This document shows positions 43,576 to 54,490 of a DNA stretch of 64,000 bases, in pieces. The position numbers and the translations under genes are program-made. The DNA is taken from positions 868,001 through 932,000 of the forward strand of contig JARGXX010000096.1 in NCBI GenBank assembly GCA_030374765.1, read 5' to 3'. The notes under the pieces were generated by a model. That model searched no databases and was not told the origin of the DNA. It saw only the letters and a list, made by a program, of their open reading frames with translations. The DNA is from Agarophyton chilense (Eukaryota; Rhodophyta; Florideophyceae; Gracilariales; Gracilariaceae). Every line of letters starts with the position of its first letter. Position 1 is the stretch's first letter.

Positions 43576-44094
43576 CTAGAGGTACAAGCCATGGTGGCGG
43601 TTTTGACTTGAGTGTTCGTTTTCAGGACGTGCAAAGGTAACGGTTCGAGTGGTAGAGGCGTGAGAAGTAGCAGGAGTAGTAGATGACTGCGGCGTGGTGT
43701 GCTGCTGAGGCAACTGGTGGGCGCCCTCGGCGTGCGGTTGAAGCGACTTGATACATTTTCGTAAACGAGATATAGCGGCGTTTCGTCGTAGAATGATGGC
43801 AACGTTTTCGCCAATGGCTTGCGTGAGGTCAGGGTCGCTGTGATGGGGGTCCATGTTGTGCATTTCGGAGTTGGATGCCAGCAACATGGTGACGCTCTTG
43901 ACGAGGTACTCAAGCTCCGCCTGCAGCTCTGGCAAACTCATTTGGTCGTACGACTTGGAGGCAGTGACAGGGTGGGGGCAAACATTGACAGAAGACGACG
44001 AGGCGGGGGTGAAGTAGATTGCGGGGGCAATGATTTTTTCGCGGCGCGGAGGCTGCTGGTGATGCTGGTGGGCGGGGGGGGTAGGCGACTGCAT
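43576..44094 (-). CDS. Small helical protein, resembling TMA17/ADC17-type chaperones
   Basis: A 172-residue frame starting ATG 44094. The N-terminus is Pro/His/Gln-rich. Residues about 50-115 form two likely helices: LPELQAELEYLVKSVTMLLASNSEM and DPDLTQAIGENVAIILRRNAAISRL. The pattern of a 'LxxSVxxLxxSNxEM' helix followed by 'DxDLxxAIxENxxxIxRxxxxIxxL' resembles the short TMA17/ADC17-type proteasome-assembly chaperones, but this is from memory of the pattern only. The C-terminus is Thr/Ser-rich. Coding bias of the helical part and the absence of competing frames support a real gene. Confidence 0.55.
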   Translation of the reverse strand: MQSPTPPAHQHHQQPPRREKIIAPAIYFTPASSSSVNVCPHPVTASKSYDQMSLPELQAELEYLVKSVTMLLASNSEMHNMDPHHSDPDLTQAIGENVAIILRRNAAISRLRKCIKSLQPHAEGAHQLPQQHTTPQSSTTPATSHASTTRTVTFARPENEHSSQNRHHGLYL

Positions 44095-44623
44095 GACGGG
44101 GGCAGGGCGGCGGCGAAGAAGGGCGGACGGCGACGAAGAAGAAGGTGGCGAAGAAGAAGGTGGCGAAGAAGAAGGTGACGGAAGATGTTTCGGTTGGGCT
44201 GTGGAGAATTTATGGCGCTCGGGTGCAATTGGACGAGGGCGAAAACAATTGTTTCGCGTGGGGGGGGGTGGTCGGTGCGGGTAATACTGTACAGTATTAT
44301 TATGTTGGCGCGCGCGCTGTCGAGCAGCGCCGCACTGCCGCGCACGCGGCGCAGCGCGCGTAGCGCACCCTGCCCAACCGTCGCACGCACGCCGTAGAGT
44401 GTGACAGCCACAGCGTGCGCAGCACGTAGCGCGCCACGGGGCGCGCGCGCACGCGCTGCTGCACTACTAGCAGCACCAAGTAGACACAGAGAGATAGAGA
44501 GAGAGCGAGATAAAGACAAAAGACAGAGAGACAGAGATATGTAAGGTAACCATCGTAGCTAACTACCAACGTAGTAGCTAAAAAAGCGCACTGTGTGTAC
44601 GCTACCATTGCTACAGTGCGCCT
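44095..44623. other. Intergenic, low complexity
   Basis: Upstream of the small helical gene: GAAGAAGGTGGC-type repeats (44140-44185) and CG-rich palindromic patches such as GCGCGCGCTGTCGAGCAGCGC. No gene supported. Confidence 0.45.
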
Positions 44624-44984
44624 TTACTCGGAAAGTTGTAAAGTGTTTCGTCTGGATTCCAACGTCAGAGTTTCCAGACGCAAGCGACGTGTCTGGCACG
44701 CGCGGTGCGAGCGGCGATAGCCCATCTGCGCCATTCGCTCGGCCACCTGCTTCATGGTACGGCCCTTGACGACGCCCACGTCTTTGCTGAGCTTGAGCAG
44801 CAGATCGTCCTCCTCCTTGGACCAGCGCACACCGGCGCGATCGCTGTACGCCGAGGCGTTGGACCCGGTGGTGCGCGCGTCGCCTATCACACGCGACATG
44901 CGGAGTTGCACGTCCTCCGTTAGTGCCGAGTGCGCAGTGCTCACCGTATGTTGTTGTTGCTGTTGGTGATATTGTTGTTGTGGC

Positions 44985-45017
<33 letters not shown>

Positions 45018-46075
45018 GGCTGTTGTTGTTGTTGCTGTTGTTGTTGCTGTTGTTGTTGCTGTTGCTGTTGGTGGTGGTGCTGATAATGTTGCTGATGTTG
45101 TTGATAATGCTGCGGCTGTTGCTGCGGCTGCTGGTGTTGGTGCTGGTGTTGGTGGTAGTGGTGTTGGTGGTGACCGTGTGCGGCAGCGGCCGCAGCAGCA
45201 GCGGCGGCGGCGGCGGCGGCTACATTGTGGTTGCTGGCAGCGCTGGAAGTGGCCAGCAAATGGTGCGCGGGCGTGAGCGACGGCTCGTACATGGAGGACG
45301 GCACAGCGGCAGCCATGTTGGACGTGGCAGTGGCATCAGTGCAAGCACGCCAGTACGGGGTAGGGGCGGAAGGCGTAGTGACGGCAGCTTGTGCGTAGTA
45401 ATCACCACCCACGGCCAGTTGATTATCTTGCAGCACCGAGTCCGGCGAAAAGGTGGTGCTGTTGTGTGACAGATTTGTGACATGCGGCAGTGTAACAGCC
45501 GATGCGGCGGCGGCAGCAGCAGCAGCAGCAGCCGCAGCCGCGGCCGCGGCATTGGTGTCGGAAGACGGGGCGGAGGCGAGCGATTGGGCAAGAGGGTGGG
45601 CAAGAGACTGAGCAAGACTGTGTGAGAGCGGCTGGGCGGGATGGTGGGAAGAAGGGGGCTGGTACATGTGGGGGGACAAGTAGCTGTGCGCCAATAGCGG
45701 CTGGTGGTCCAGACTGAAGGCACGCCATTGGGGATGTTGGGGAGGGGTGGCTGCTGGGGTGGTCAGTGTGGGGGGGTTGAGCGCATGCGACGCGTGCGCA
45801 TAGCGGAGATGCGGGGAGGGCGGGGCGTCGGAAGGAGGGGCGCTGTTGTACGCGGTGGTGGTGGTGGTTGTATTGGTGGCCGATGTGACGGTTGTGGTGG
45901 TGGTGGGCGTGTCGGCGGTGGGCGTGTCGGGTGGCGACGCGTCATTGGTGGAGGACGGCTGCGGCTGCGGCTGCGGCTGCGGCTGCGGCGGCGGGGGAGT
46001 GGGAGGCGGCGGTGGGGGGTGCGCTTGGTGCGGGGAGGATGGCGGCGCGGACTGCGCGCGCGGCGACGCCGGCAT
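44624..46075 (-). CDS. Myb/SANT-like DNA-binding protein with polyQ and polyA tracts
   Basis: From ATG 46075 (MPASPRAQS) about 483 residues. Most of the chain is low complexity: Pro-rich start, a Gln-Pro run, Thr repeats, two polyalanine tracts of 14-16 residues, a His/Gln-rich part and a long broken polyglutamine run. The only folded part is at the C-terminus: RWSKEEDDLLLKLSKDVG, RTMKQVAERMAQMGY, RRSHRACQTRRLRL, a single Myb/SANT-type helix-turn-helix. It is likely a nuclear transcription factor. The frame continues upstream to 46267, but with Pro/Arg shadow sequence, so the ATG at 46075 is preferred. CAG-type repeat length may vary between individuals. Confidence 0.8.
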
Positions 46076-46812
46076 GACGAGAGCGGCGGGGCGGAGGGTC
46101 GGGAAGGAGAGGAGAAGGGAGGGGGAGGGGGAGAGAGGAAGGGAGAGAGGGAGCGGAGGGGGAGGGGGAGAGGGGGAGCGGAGCGGACGGGGAGTGTGTG
46201 TGAGAGGGGGTGAGGGGCGGGCGAGCGCGCAGCAGCGACAAGGTGAGCGCGCACGCGGAAGGCACACGGCGTGGCGACGCTGTGATAGGCGGCGCTGTGA
46301 TAGGCGGCGCTACGCTCTTGTTAGGCGTTCGCTCCGCGTGCGGTGCATGCGCGCGAGTTGCGCCGCAGCTGCTGTTGCGCACCGCTCGCGCGCACACACA
46401 CCCTCACACACACCCTCACACACACACTGACATCACTGAGGCGTGGCGTGCCTTGTGACGTGGCCACCGTTCATCTCTCGCCAAGTGTCTGCGTCTGCGT
46501 GCCATCGCATCATGCGTGTGTGAGTGGTACGCGTGGATGAGTGGTACGCGTGGTACGCGTGGTACGCGTGGTACGCGTGGTACTGTCATCCACGTCAGAG
46601 GAGTACGCTCTCCTTCCGTTGCTTGTGCATCACATGCATGGTGCCACGCCACGCATGGTGCGTGCGCTTCTATCTCGTCCTCACGAGCCACACACAGCAC
46701 AGCGCACAACGCACAACGCACAACGCCGTGTCGTACCTTCATATTTTAGCCGCCGTGTACGCTCCGCTGTCTCTCACTCTCAACTCTCACCTCAGCTTCC
46801 ACACATCCCGCG
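46076..46812. promoter_or_regulatory. Divergent promoter between the Myb-like and MFS genes, with GGTACGCGT repeats
   Basis: Purine-rich near the Myb side (GGGGAGAGGGGGAG), then a 9-bp tandem repeat GGTACGCGT at 46526-46582 (units at 46526, 46543, 46552, 46561, 46570 and a part unit). Each unit contains ACGCGT, the core of the MluI cell-cycle box known from yeast. Function in an alga is inference. Confidence 0.5.
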
Positions 46813-48837
46813 ATGAGCGCCTCGCACGGCGCCGCCGCGCGCTGGCGTGTCGCCTTCGCCGCCGCCGCCATGAACGCAATCCAGTCCGCCAGCTTCTTCT
46901 TCACTCCGACCACCCTCATGCCGCTTATCGTCTCCGACTTTTCCATCCCGCTCTCGCTATCTACCGTTCCCATCGCCGTCGGAAAGATCGCCTACGTCCT
47001 TCTGCTTATTCCCGGCGGCATTGTCGTCGACCGTTACGGTCCGCGCATCTGCGTGCTGCTGGCCATCGCCGGTTTGGCGCTCGTCATGACCATGTACGCC
47101 GCTTTCATCGTCTCCTTTCCGTCCCAGCTGCTGGCCCATGTCCTCATGGCCGTCTTTGCCAGTGTCAGTGGCGTTCCCATCTATTCCATTTTCATAGCTC
47201 ATTGGTTTCACACCGCCATTGGCCTTGCCATGGGGCTTGTGCTGGCCGGCTACTCGGCCGCCGGAACCATTGCTCCGTTGGTGCTGGGACCCATCGCCGC
47301 CGAAATGGGTTGGCGAGTCGCCATGGCATGCATATGCGCCTTGCTCTGGTGCGTCGGACTCCCCATAGCTTACTTTTTCCTCAAACAGCCCCATCACGTT
47401 CACCCCGCCGCCCCCTTCGACTTTGTATCCGAACCGCAACGCTCTGCTTTTCCTCCCCAAGTCCCGTCTGTGCCCTCCATCATTCCCGATCGCCCGCTCG
47501 TCAGTCACAACTCGTTTACCTTTGCCGGGTTTGCGCTTTCGTACATTCTGCTACAGTACTGCTTCGGTTGCTTTGGGGAGAACATCATGTTCTATCTCAC
47601 AATTGACCGCTTTCTGTCCCTCTCCTTTGCTTCCCTTTTCTTCAGCGCTCTCAATCTTGCTTCATTCACGGCCAAGCTCGTCGGTGGTCACCTGGGAGAT
47701 CGCTTTGATCGCTTCCACGTTGCCGCCGTTGCCAGTGCGCTGGCCGCCATTGGCATCACTTTTCTCTTCAACCTTGGCGCTGGCCTGGATCACAACTACT
47801 TGCCCAAACTTTCCGAATCTGTGTTTCCCGTCTTGATCTTTGCTATTTTGTTTGGCTTTGGATATGGAGCCACTTTCAATAGCCTGTATGCGCTCACGCC
47901 CCTCGTATTTGGAAAGCAGAACCTGGGCCGCACTCAAAGCACCTTCTTCGGACTTGGCCTCTGTGGTAACGCCGTCGGATCCGTGCTCACCGGCGTGTTG
48001 CGCTCCAAACACGGTACATACCAACTTCCGTTTTTCCTTGCCGCGCTAGTGTGCACTTTAAACTTTTTTGTTTTCAGCTTTACTCGCATGTCTCTTGGCG
48101 GAAGCATCTCTGCAATGAAAGTGTTGGCGGAACAGCGTTCTGCCGCAATGTTCGAGTGTGATGAAACCGAAATCTCTCCTTCCATTTCACCGCGCCACCC
48201 GTCGTTTCTCACTTCTTCAGCCAGTTTCTCTAAAACGTCACCTTCGCCCGCTGGAGCTCACGGTCCCAGACACACTTCGTCCCCTGCTCTGAATCGGTAT
48301 GATGGGCAAGTAATGCGCACTGCTATGTACGATTCAATTGAAATGCTCCCTGCTGCACATGGTACAATCCCTCGCAGCCTTAGTCGTCATAGTGGCACTG
48401 GTATGTTTCCAGAGCGTGGTTATCCCATTGTACGAGACTGGTCCAATTCGTCTCTGCGCTCGCAGCATCAAGGCACTTTTGCCGCTTCACCATTTCCCCA
48501 GGGCAGTGTACCACGTGGTACCAATTTGCAAAGGTCTTCTACGTTTGAAGCTATGATTGATTCTGGAATTCTTTCGGCTAGTATGGAAGCCGTCGGATTT
48601 TTGGGTACGACTGATGCCACGCTCAGAATTGCATCTCCTACACGCAGAACTCCAGCCACAAGTCCGTTGATTCGAAGTACACCCAGCCCGTCCCCGATGC
48701 AAAGACAGAGATATTCTGCTTCGCCGCATTCGGCTTCGACTGCAACGCATGCTGGCCATACTGTGTTGCCTTCTTTGCCCCCGCTCTCTGCCAAAGGCCT
48801 TTCCGATCGGCCCGACACAGCACCTGAGCGTCCATGA
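46813..48837 (+). CDS. Major facilitator superfamily transporter with a long C-terminal tail
   Basis: A 674-residue membrane protein. Residues about 10-440 form a 12-helix MFS core. After helix 2 comes GGIVVDRYGPR, close to the family motif A, and the second half repeats it as LVGGHLGDRFDRF. The start MNAIQSASFFFTPTTLMPLI and the layout resemble monocarboxylate/oxalate-formate-type (OFA) porters, but the substrate is not determined. The loop between halves is short. Residues about 440-674 form a hydrophilic Ser/Thr/Pro-rich cytosolic tail that could be phosphorylated. Start at ATG 46813; single exon. Confidence 0.88.
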   Translation: MSASHGAAARWRVAFAAAAMNAIQSASFFFTPTTLMPLIVSDFSIPLSLSTVPIAVGKIAYVLLLIPGGIVVDRYGPRICVLLAIAGLALVMTMYAAFIVSFPSQLLAHVLMAVFASVSGVPIYSIFIAHWFHTAIGLAMGLVLAGYSAAGTIAPLVLGPIAAEMGWRVAMACICALLWCVGLPIAYFFLKQPHHVHPAAPFDFVSEPQRSAFPPQVPSVPSIIPDRPLVSHNSFTFAGFALSYILLQYCFGCFGENIMFYLTIDRFLSLSFASLFFSALNLASFTAKLVGGHLGDRFDRFHVAAVASALAAIGITFLFNLGAGLDHNYLPKLSESVFPVLIFAILFGFGYGATFNSLYALTPLVFGKQNLGRTQSTFFGLGLCGNAVGSVLTGVLRSKHGTYQLPFFLAALVCTLNFFVFSFTRMSLGGSISAMKVLAEQRSAAMFECDETEISPSISPRHPSFLTSSASFSKTSPSPAGAHGPRHTSSPALNRYDGQVMRTAMYDSIEMLPAAHGTIPRSLSRHSGTGMFPERGYPIVRDWSNSSLRSQHQGTFAASPFPQGSVPRGTNLQRSSTFEAMIDSGILSASMEAVGFLGTTDATLRIASPTRRTPATSPLIRSTPSPSPMQRQRYSASPHSASTATHAGHTVLPSLPPLSAKGLSDRPDTAPERP

Positions 48838-49636
48838 TGCATGTACATACATGTCTATACGCTTTCCGTGTTTTCAGTGCTTAGTATATTTGTGCTTTAA
48901 CATTTCAAGTTTAAGTAACGCACATACACAGCTTCGTTACGCCACTCGCAATTCGTAATTTCTGTAGATTTCTGGTAACCGAGCAAGAACGTCCTTTTGC
49001 GCTCCCGACCTCTCAATAACACTCATGAGTTGAAGATAACATTTATCGAGACGAACAAAGCACCTTTTCGCCGGTATCGATATGCAACAAAACCTGTAAG
49101 TAAGGGGTTTCTCGACATTTCACATACGTGTGTGAACATGTGGGAACATTTGGGAACGAAAGCAATTTTTGAACAGAACGTAATCACCTTCTTGTGCACA
49201 TTTCCACCTTCACACATAGATGTGAAGGTACATATGTGCAGATCGTGCGCTGCTTTTTTCGAGGCTAAGCGTTACGGGTTGTGATTGTCGCTTTCTTTGT
49301 GGGCAAGACATAAAGAAAAGGAAAAAACTGTTTACCCGTCATAGAAGAACTCCGGATTAATCTAGAGCCCGCTTTCAATATTTGATGCATCTCATTAATA
49401 CTCATACCTATTGTCTACGTCCAAATAAGAGATGTGCCATCGTAGTGAAACCCAACATATCTCGCAGGTGCTCCAGCGCGCTACGCTACGGCAAAAGGCA
49501 GAAGACAGAAGAGTATACACACGCCCTAATGTCATGTAAAAGCTCGCCCAATGAATGGTTAGAGGCTTGTCCTCACCTTTTCACGCCCAACAGCCGCTTG
49601 TGAATCATCGGCGTCACAAAAGAACCAGCACAGAAC
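48838..49636. other. Intergenic between convergent genes, no gene seen
   Basis: The 3' sides of the MFS and amidohydrolase genes. Small frames only. A locally repetitive stretch with ACATGTGGGAACATTTGGGAAC lies near 49135-49160. Confidence 0.45.
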
Positions 49637-51052
49637 TTAGCTGGACTGGACTGGGAGTTTGTACAACATGATTGCATTCTCCGCCAAAATTTTGCGCACC
49701 GCTGCCTTTCCCTCAAAAACGGTCAAGTCCCCGGAATGCACATTGGCCGATACTACCGCGGCCACCACCCGCCTTCCCCATCGAGCTCCGAGATAGAACG
49801 CATCAGGAACTGTATGAGCATCGCTAGAGTACAACAGCTTTGATACTGGCGCAACTTCCATTGCACTATCTAGCGCTCGAAACATTCCGCGTACCGAGAG
49901 CAACGGGATTGCAAGTCCGAAGTCAAGAAAGCAGTTGCGAAACACTGATGTCAGGTAGGCAGCTTCTCGAACAAAAGGCCAGGCTGCGTGAAGTAATACA
50001 ACTTTCACACTCGGGAAACTTTCGAGCATCGGCTTCAGCAACAGCGGATTTGCTTTTTCTAGTCTCAGGTCTGTATCACCGAACCCGCAGTGAAATTGAA
50101 TGGGTATGTCGTGTTGATCAGCGACTTCAAGAGCCATTTGGAGAACGCGACCAATGATTTCTTTGTTTCTTAAGCGAAGCTGAAACTCACCCCCTTCTGT
50201 TCTAGTCATGGAGTTGGTTGTCTCTTGCAGCTTTTCATCCAATTCTTCGTCCGAACAGTTGAAATAGATATTCAGACCAGAACGGTAAGCTGCAATACTT
50301 TTGAATGCGATAACCCCCACCTGTAGAGGAGAAAGACGCTTTCTCAGTCGTCCAAGAAACATGACGCTTCTGAATGTGGTTCGTGCTCTCTTTTCAGGAG
50401 ACGATGGTCTACCAACTCTTCGCCAAACCCCGTCTTTATTTTCTTTGACAAGCTCCCTGATAACTGACTCAGCCTCTACCTCCAAGCGCAACACCCTTCG
50501 CACAACCGGCACTCCAAACGCGCTCATCTCTGCCAGAGAAATCTTTGCAGGTATGTCTATACCGTCGTCAACCAAAATCGCCGCTATTCCAGCGGCTGAG
50601 AAACACCTGCTGGCAAGACGTACCACACCAAGAGCGGTGCGACGTTGTTCTAAAGCCTTGTGTCCAGGTGCAGAACCGTCAAACGCGAGTTCTTCATCAG
50701 AAGAACTCTGCTCGGATTGAGTTACGGGTGTTGGCGTCTCGGGAGAGGGTGACGCGGGTGTGTGCGCCGGCATAGAAGACATTGGGGCTTCATAAAACAC
50801 TTGAGCTTCCTCAGTTTCATGCTCCAAAAGCGCTGATATATCGCGCATACCGCGATTATACGCCAACGTCGCGCTCGCTGGGTATGGATCGAACGAGGTC
50901 GTTGCGGCCTCAGTTAATATGCTCGACAACGGGCGGGGCGCATTTCGGCTGATTGGATGAGCATGGTTATCGACCAGCAGCGTAGCATCGGCGACAGCTT
51001 CGAGTTCTGAATAGATTGGTGTTTGCGTTATGGAGTGCGCTGAGAGGTCCAT
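49637..51052 (-). CDS. Amidohydrolase of the FluG/nodulin N-terminal type
   Basis: Metal-dependent amidohydrolase-2 family protein, 471 residues. Metal and active-site landmarks: VDNHAHPI with H30 and H32, VIAFKSIAAYRSGL with the conserved Lys, IQFHCGFGDTD, VVLLHAAWPF and LLYSSDAHTVPDAFYL with the Asp. This set matches the N-terminal half of FluG and plant nodulin/GSI-like proteins, where it is fused to a glutamine synthetase domain; here no such domain follows. A Ser/Pro/Glu-rich insert lies at about residues 88-125. No targeting peptide is clear. The substrate is unknown. Single exon starting at ATG 51052. Confidence 0.88.
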   Translation of the reverse strand: MDLSAHSITQTPIYSELEAVADATLLVDNHAHPISRNAPRPLSSILTEAATTSFDPYPASATLAYNRGMRDISALLEHETEEAQVFYEAPMSSMPAHTPASPSPETPTPVTQSEQSSSDEELAFDGSAPGHKALEQRRTALGVVRLASRCFSAAGIAAILVDDGIDIPAKISLAEMSAFGVPVVRRVLRLEVEAESVIRELVKENKDGVWRRVGRPSSPEKRARTTFRSVMFLGRLRKRLSPLQVGVIAFKSIAAYRSGLNIYFNCSDEELDEKLQETTNSMTRTEGGEFQLRLRNKEIIGRVLQMALEVADQHDIPIQFHCGFGDTDLRLEKANPLLLKPMLESFPSVKVVLLHAAWPFVREAAYLTSVFRNCFLDFGLAIPLLSVRGMFRALDSAMEVAPVSKLLYSSDAHTVPDAFYLGARWGRRVVAAVVSANVHSGDLTVFEGKAAVRKILAENAIMLYKLPVQSS

Positions 51053-54000
51053 ATCGTGAGCTTCATCGGAAGAAGCTGCACGACAATGTTGCTCGCAATA
51101 GCTCTTAAGATTACTTTAGGTGCTGCGGAGAAGCTGATATGAGTAGAACAGTGTCTGTTTTAGGTTTGTTTTGTACGGCAGAGGATTGTCATCGACTCTG
51201 GCTCGTATGAGCGAGCTGCCTCTCGAGCTTTGAAGAGTCGCGAGCAGTTCAAGCACTTCATCTTGACCAATCATTTCAAGGAGTTTTTCACAACCCTAAC
51301 AATGCATAGAAGATTAAGGCGGCGCCGAAAACGTGGCCCATGCGGAGAATAGAGAAGGAGCGAATCTATACTGGCAACATTAAAGCAAAGGTGAGCCCCA
51401 GAGTGATCCGCATTCGTTGCTATCCCTTTGCCCAGGAACGTCTCCCGCATTTCCCATTGCGTTGTTTGCGTTTTTGAGAGAGAAAAGATAGGCGTGGGAG
51501 TCCATATGTGGCTGCACCGCACAAATATCCTTGGAACTCGTATCCAGATCCAGGCAGGCCTGTGCAGGAATGTTCGAAATTTTTTAGTTCAAACACGAGC
51601 CGATATCTATTGCGGCGACTCCTTGTCCAGTCATTTCTCCTGCGGCAACTCAAATGATACTACAGAAAGCTATGGGATCATGGTCAGATACTTTTCAAAC
51701 TGTTACTTATCCTACGATATATTCACAATCTTTCCAGCTGATTCCAATATCATCATATAGATATCTTATCATAGTACACCACACTGAACTTTAACTTACA
51801 GTGTACTATGGTACATATCGATATCCCTTCCATCCTGCTGCCAATGTTTCCTTGGCTCTGAAGAGAACATTTAATATTAAATATATACCGTCGAAAATGG
51901 ACGTTATGTTACTACTTTCTTTGTTGATAGACTCCCATGCTATTGAGTTGCATATGACACCCAACAATCAGTTACATAGTTGTTCAGGATTGGCGAAAAC
52001 TGCAGTTCAACAAAGTCCTGACAGCAAATGGTGCACAAGATCTTCAACAGAAAAAAAAATCTATTCGGTTAAGCGAAATGTAAACTTAAACTGTGGCGGT
52101 GTTTTCAGAATTCTCGCGTCTCGTAAAAGGAGCGAAGAAAGGAAAACAGCAGTCCTGTTCCAACACTCCAAGATGCTGCTGCGCATATGGCAGCTTAGGC
52201 AGCTCCATTACTATCAGTGTGTAGTAAAAAATTGTGAGGCCTCGTTGCAAACTTAGAATAGGTAATTGCTATAGAATATTTCTCTGCCCGCCTTTTGGGC
52301 ATATGATTGGGATTCTATCTCGAAGGGGTTTTCAAAATCTCAACATGGAGCTCACTTTTGGTAGCGAAAAGTTCCTCTTCAACTCGGATTTATCTATTTG
52401 TGACTTTTTTGGCAACTCCATGATGGCCGGTCTCGGCTATGCAATGAGAGATTTCATAAGCTTTGAAACCTTCTTCTGTAAGACGAATAACAACATTTGC
52501 TCAATCCAAAAGCCAAGCCGACCTAAATTCGAGGACGGCGAACATACAACTGCAAGAAAGAATTGTGGTTTTCCAACAGACTTGTCAATAATTGCTCTGA
52601 CATCTAGTACGTCGATCGGTACCAGTATTCTCTATTCGACCGGAAGCTTAAAATCGGACTTATGCATTTTATAACCTATCTGGTTTGTGTCACAACGACC
52701 AGGTTTTCACAATTGACTAATTGCACGGTGTTGAACAAAACGACGAAGAATGAACGCGACTTTTTGTCGTTTTAAACAAAGTCCTTTATTGCAGATGCGC
52801 CACGTAAAATAAGAAAGATATGTACTCTTACGAGTGCGGATGTGATGCGATAAATATCTCCTGTAGCAGTGAGCTCCGTTTTTTTTCGCGCGAAATTCAA
52901 CACCAGACTGTTCGAATGTTCATTAGTCGAGTCCAAAAAACTTCGGCTGTCCTTCGTCTGGAGATATTGTAGACCATACTTTAGAAGAAAGAGAAGAAAA
53001 TATTTCTAATGAACTGCTTTGTCATCTTCGGCAATCCTTCGATATGTAATGTCTCGTCCACTGCCCCCATATTTTGTAGTAAACATTTCTTGGTCTCTTT
53101 ATGATCTGTATCTATTCAATGGTTCATTGTTCTTTCTGGTGAGTGTGAGATAATAAAGGATAATCTCAAACGAAACAATAATTCTCCAAATAAACATGCT
53201 CGACGTAGACTCGAAGCACAAGTACTTATAGAGCAAATCGCCATATGGTTTGAACATATGGGAGAAAATCGGATTCCTTTGAAAACAAGTCGAACATTAA
53301 TTTCTTAGTATTTCAAAATGCTCTTAGCTTAGCAGAAGGAAAATCCCGTATATTGCACTTCTCTCGTATGTCCATAGCCAAACATAGAAGGACAGAGATT
53401 CTTTTGTCAGAGAAAGACCAGTGGTGAACAAGTAAAAAATGAAAACTGGGGTTTGGTCTCCAGGGAAAAGGGCGGGCAATCGAAATGATTTGTAGACTAA
53501 AAAACCATTTATTACGAAGAACACCGATATTCCCACAACTCGAAGAATAGTCGGGACTGGGGTCCCAATTTCCCTGTTCGGACAACGGGTCACGTTCAAT
53601 TTAGAACCCTGTTCTGCATTCACTTCTTTCCGATGCTTCCTAGATACGGTTGATTACTTCTCGATGGCCTATCGAGGACCACAACAAAAGAAATAAAAGA
53701 CCTGTTGCGGTTGTCTAGGTAAAGAGAACTATTCGATTGAGCTTAGTGATGCAGTATGAAGATGAAGAGTACAATGCTTTGTTTAATGTGCACGGAAGAG
53801 AAGAAGCTTACAACGAGGTCGGAAACCACCTGGGAATTTGGATTTAACTACACTCTATGTCAAATCTACCATAGAATAAATTTAATGTATCTCCATACAG
53901 ACACATACACCGCAACAGCACAATCGCGAGGGATGGATTCTCTAAATTGCATGATATACGCAGACATGTACTTCTCTTCAAAGCGTGGCGCGCTCTTTTA

Positions 54001-54490
54001 GCTCGTGCCCGTTGACCCTGCTATCTCATCTAGAACAAATAACCGCCCCTTCCTCCCGATACTCAAAGAGGCCGCCAACTTCATGGATCTACCTTCGTAA
54101 AACTTTTATGGAGAGAAGAGCTTCTCAATTGGAAAAAACGATATCTTTGTGGTCAGCACACTGCAAAATACTCTCTAGATCGAAATTTAAGCACAACGTT
54201 GGAACGCGCAACCTAAAAATATAACGAAATTTAGCGTTGTCCAGCAGAAGTTGCCGCAGATCATGACCCCTCGCCAACCTTGCACCTCCCACGCACCCGC
54301 ACACCCGCTACGCTCAGCGACCGCTTCTCTGGCATCCGCTCCGCCCCTTGCGCAGCGTCATGAAAAGGACTCGGACTCGGAGAGCATGTCCACAGTCGGA
54401 GGAAGCTTACACGGTACATGTGAAGAAGATAAAGACTGAAGGATATTCTTTGCTTTCTAGCTCTCAAATTGAATATTCGCTTTCCTGCTG
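51053..54490. other. Long stretch without a recognised gene
   Basis: Moderately AT-rich. Frames at 51801-52256 (151 codons) and 52234-52674 (146 codons) on plus and 53623-53313 on minus match no family and have no coherent composition. A short frame at 54251-54439 lies just upstream of the PfkB gene and may be leader sequence. An inverted repeat sits at 51774-51813. Confidence 0.4.
51774..51813. repeat. 10-bp inverted repeat around a 20-21-base loop
   Basis: CATAGTACAC and GTGTACTATG flank about 20 bases, with further ATATC/GATAT similarity outside. Could be a hairpin or a small transposon remnant; nothing else supports either. Confidence 0.5.

Noticed and set aside
46524-47606. 360-codon plus frame across the MFS start
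   Set aside because: It is an out-of-frame shadow of the MFS gene (His/Arg-rich) and of the GGTACGCGT repeat.
51801-52674. Two plus frames of about 150 codons
   Set aside because: Composition is incoherent, they overlap each other, and no family pattern or splice structure links them.
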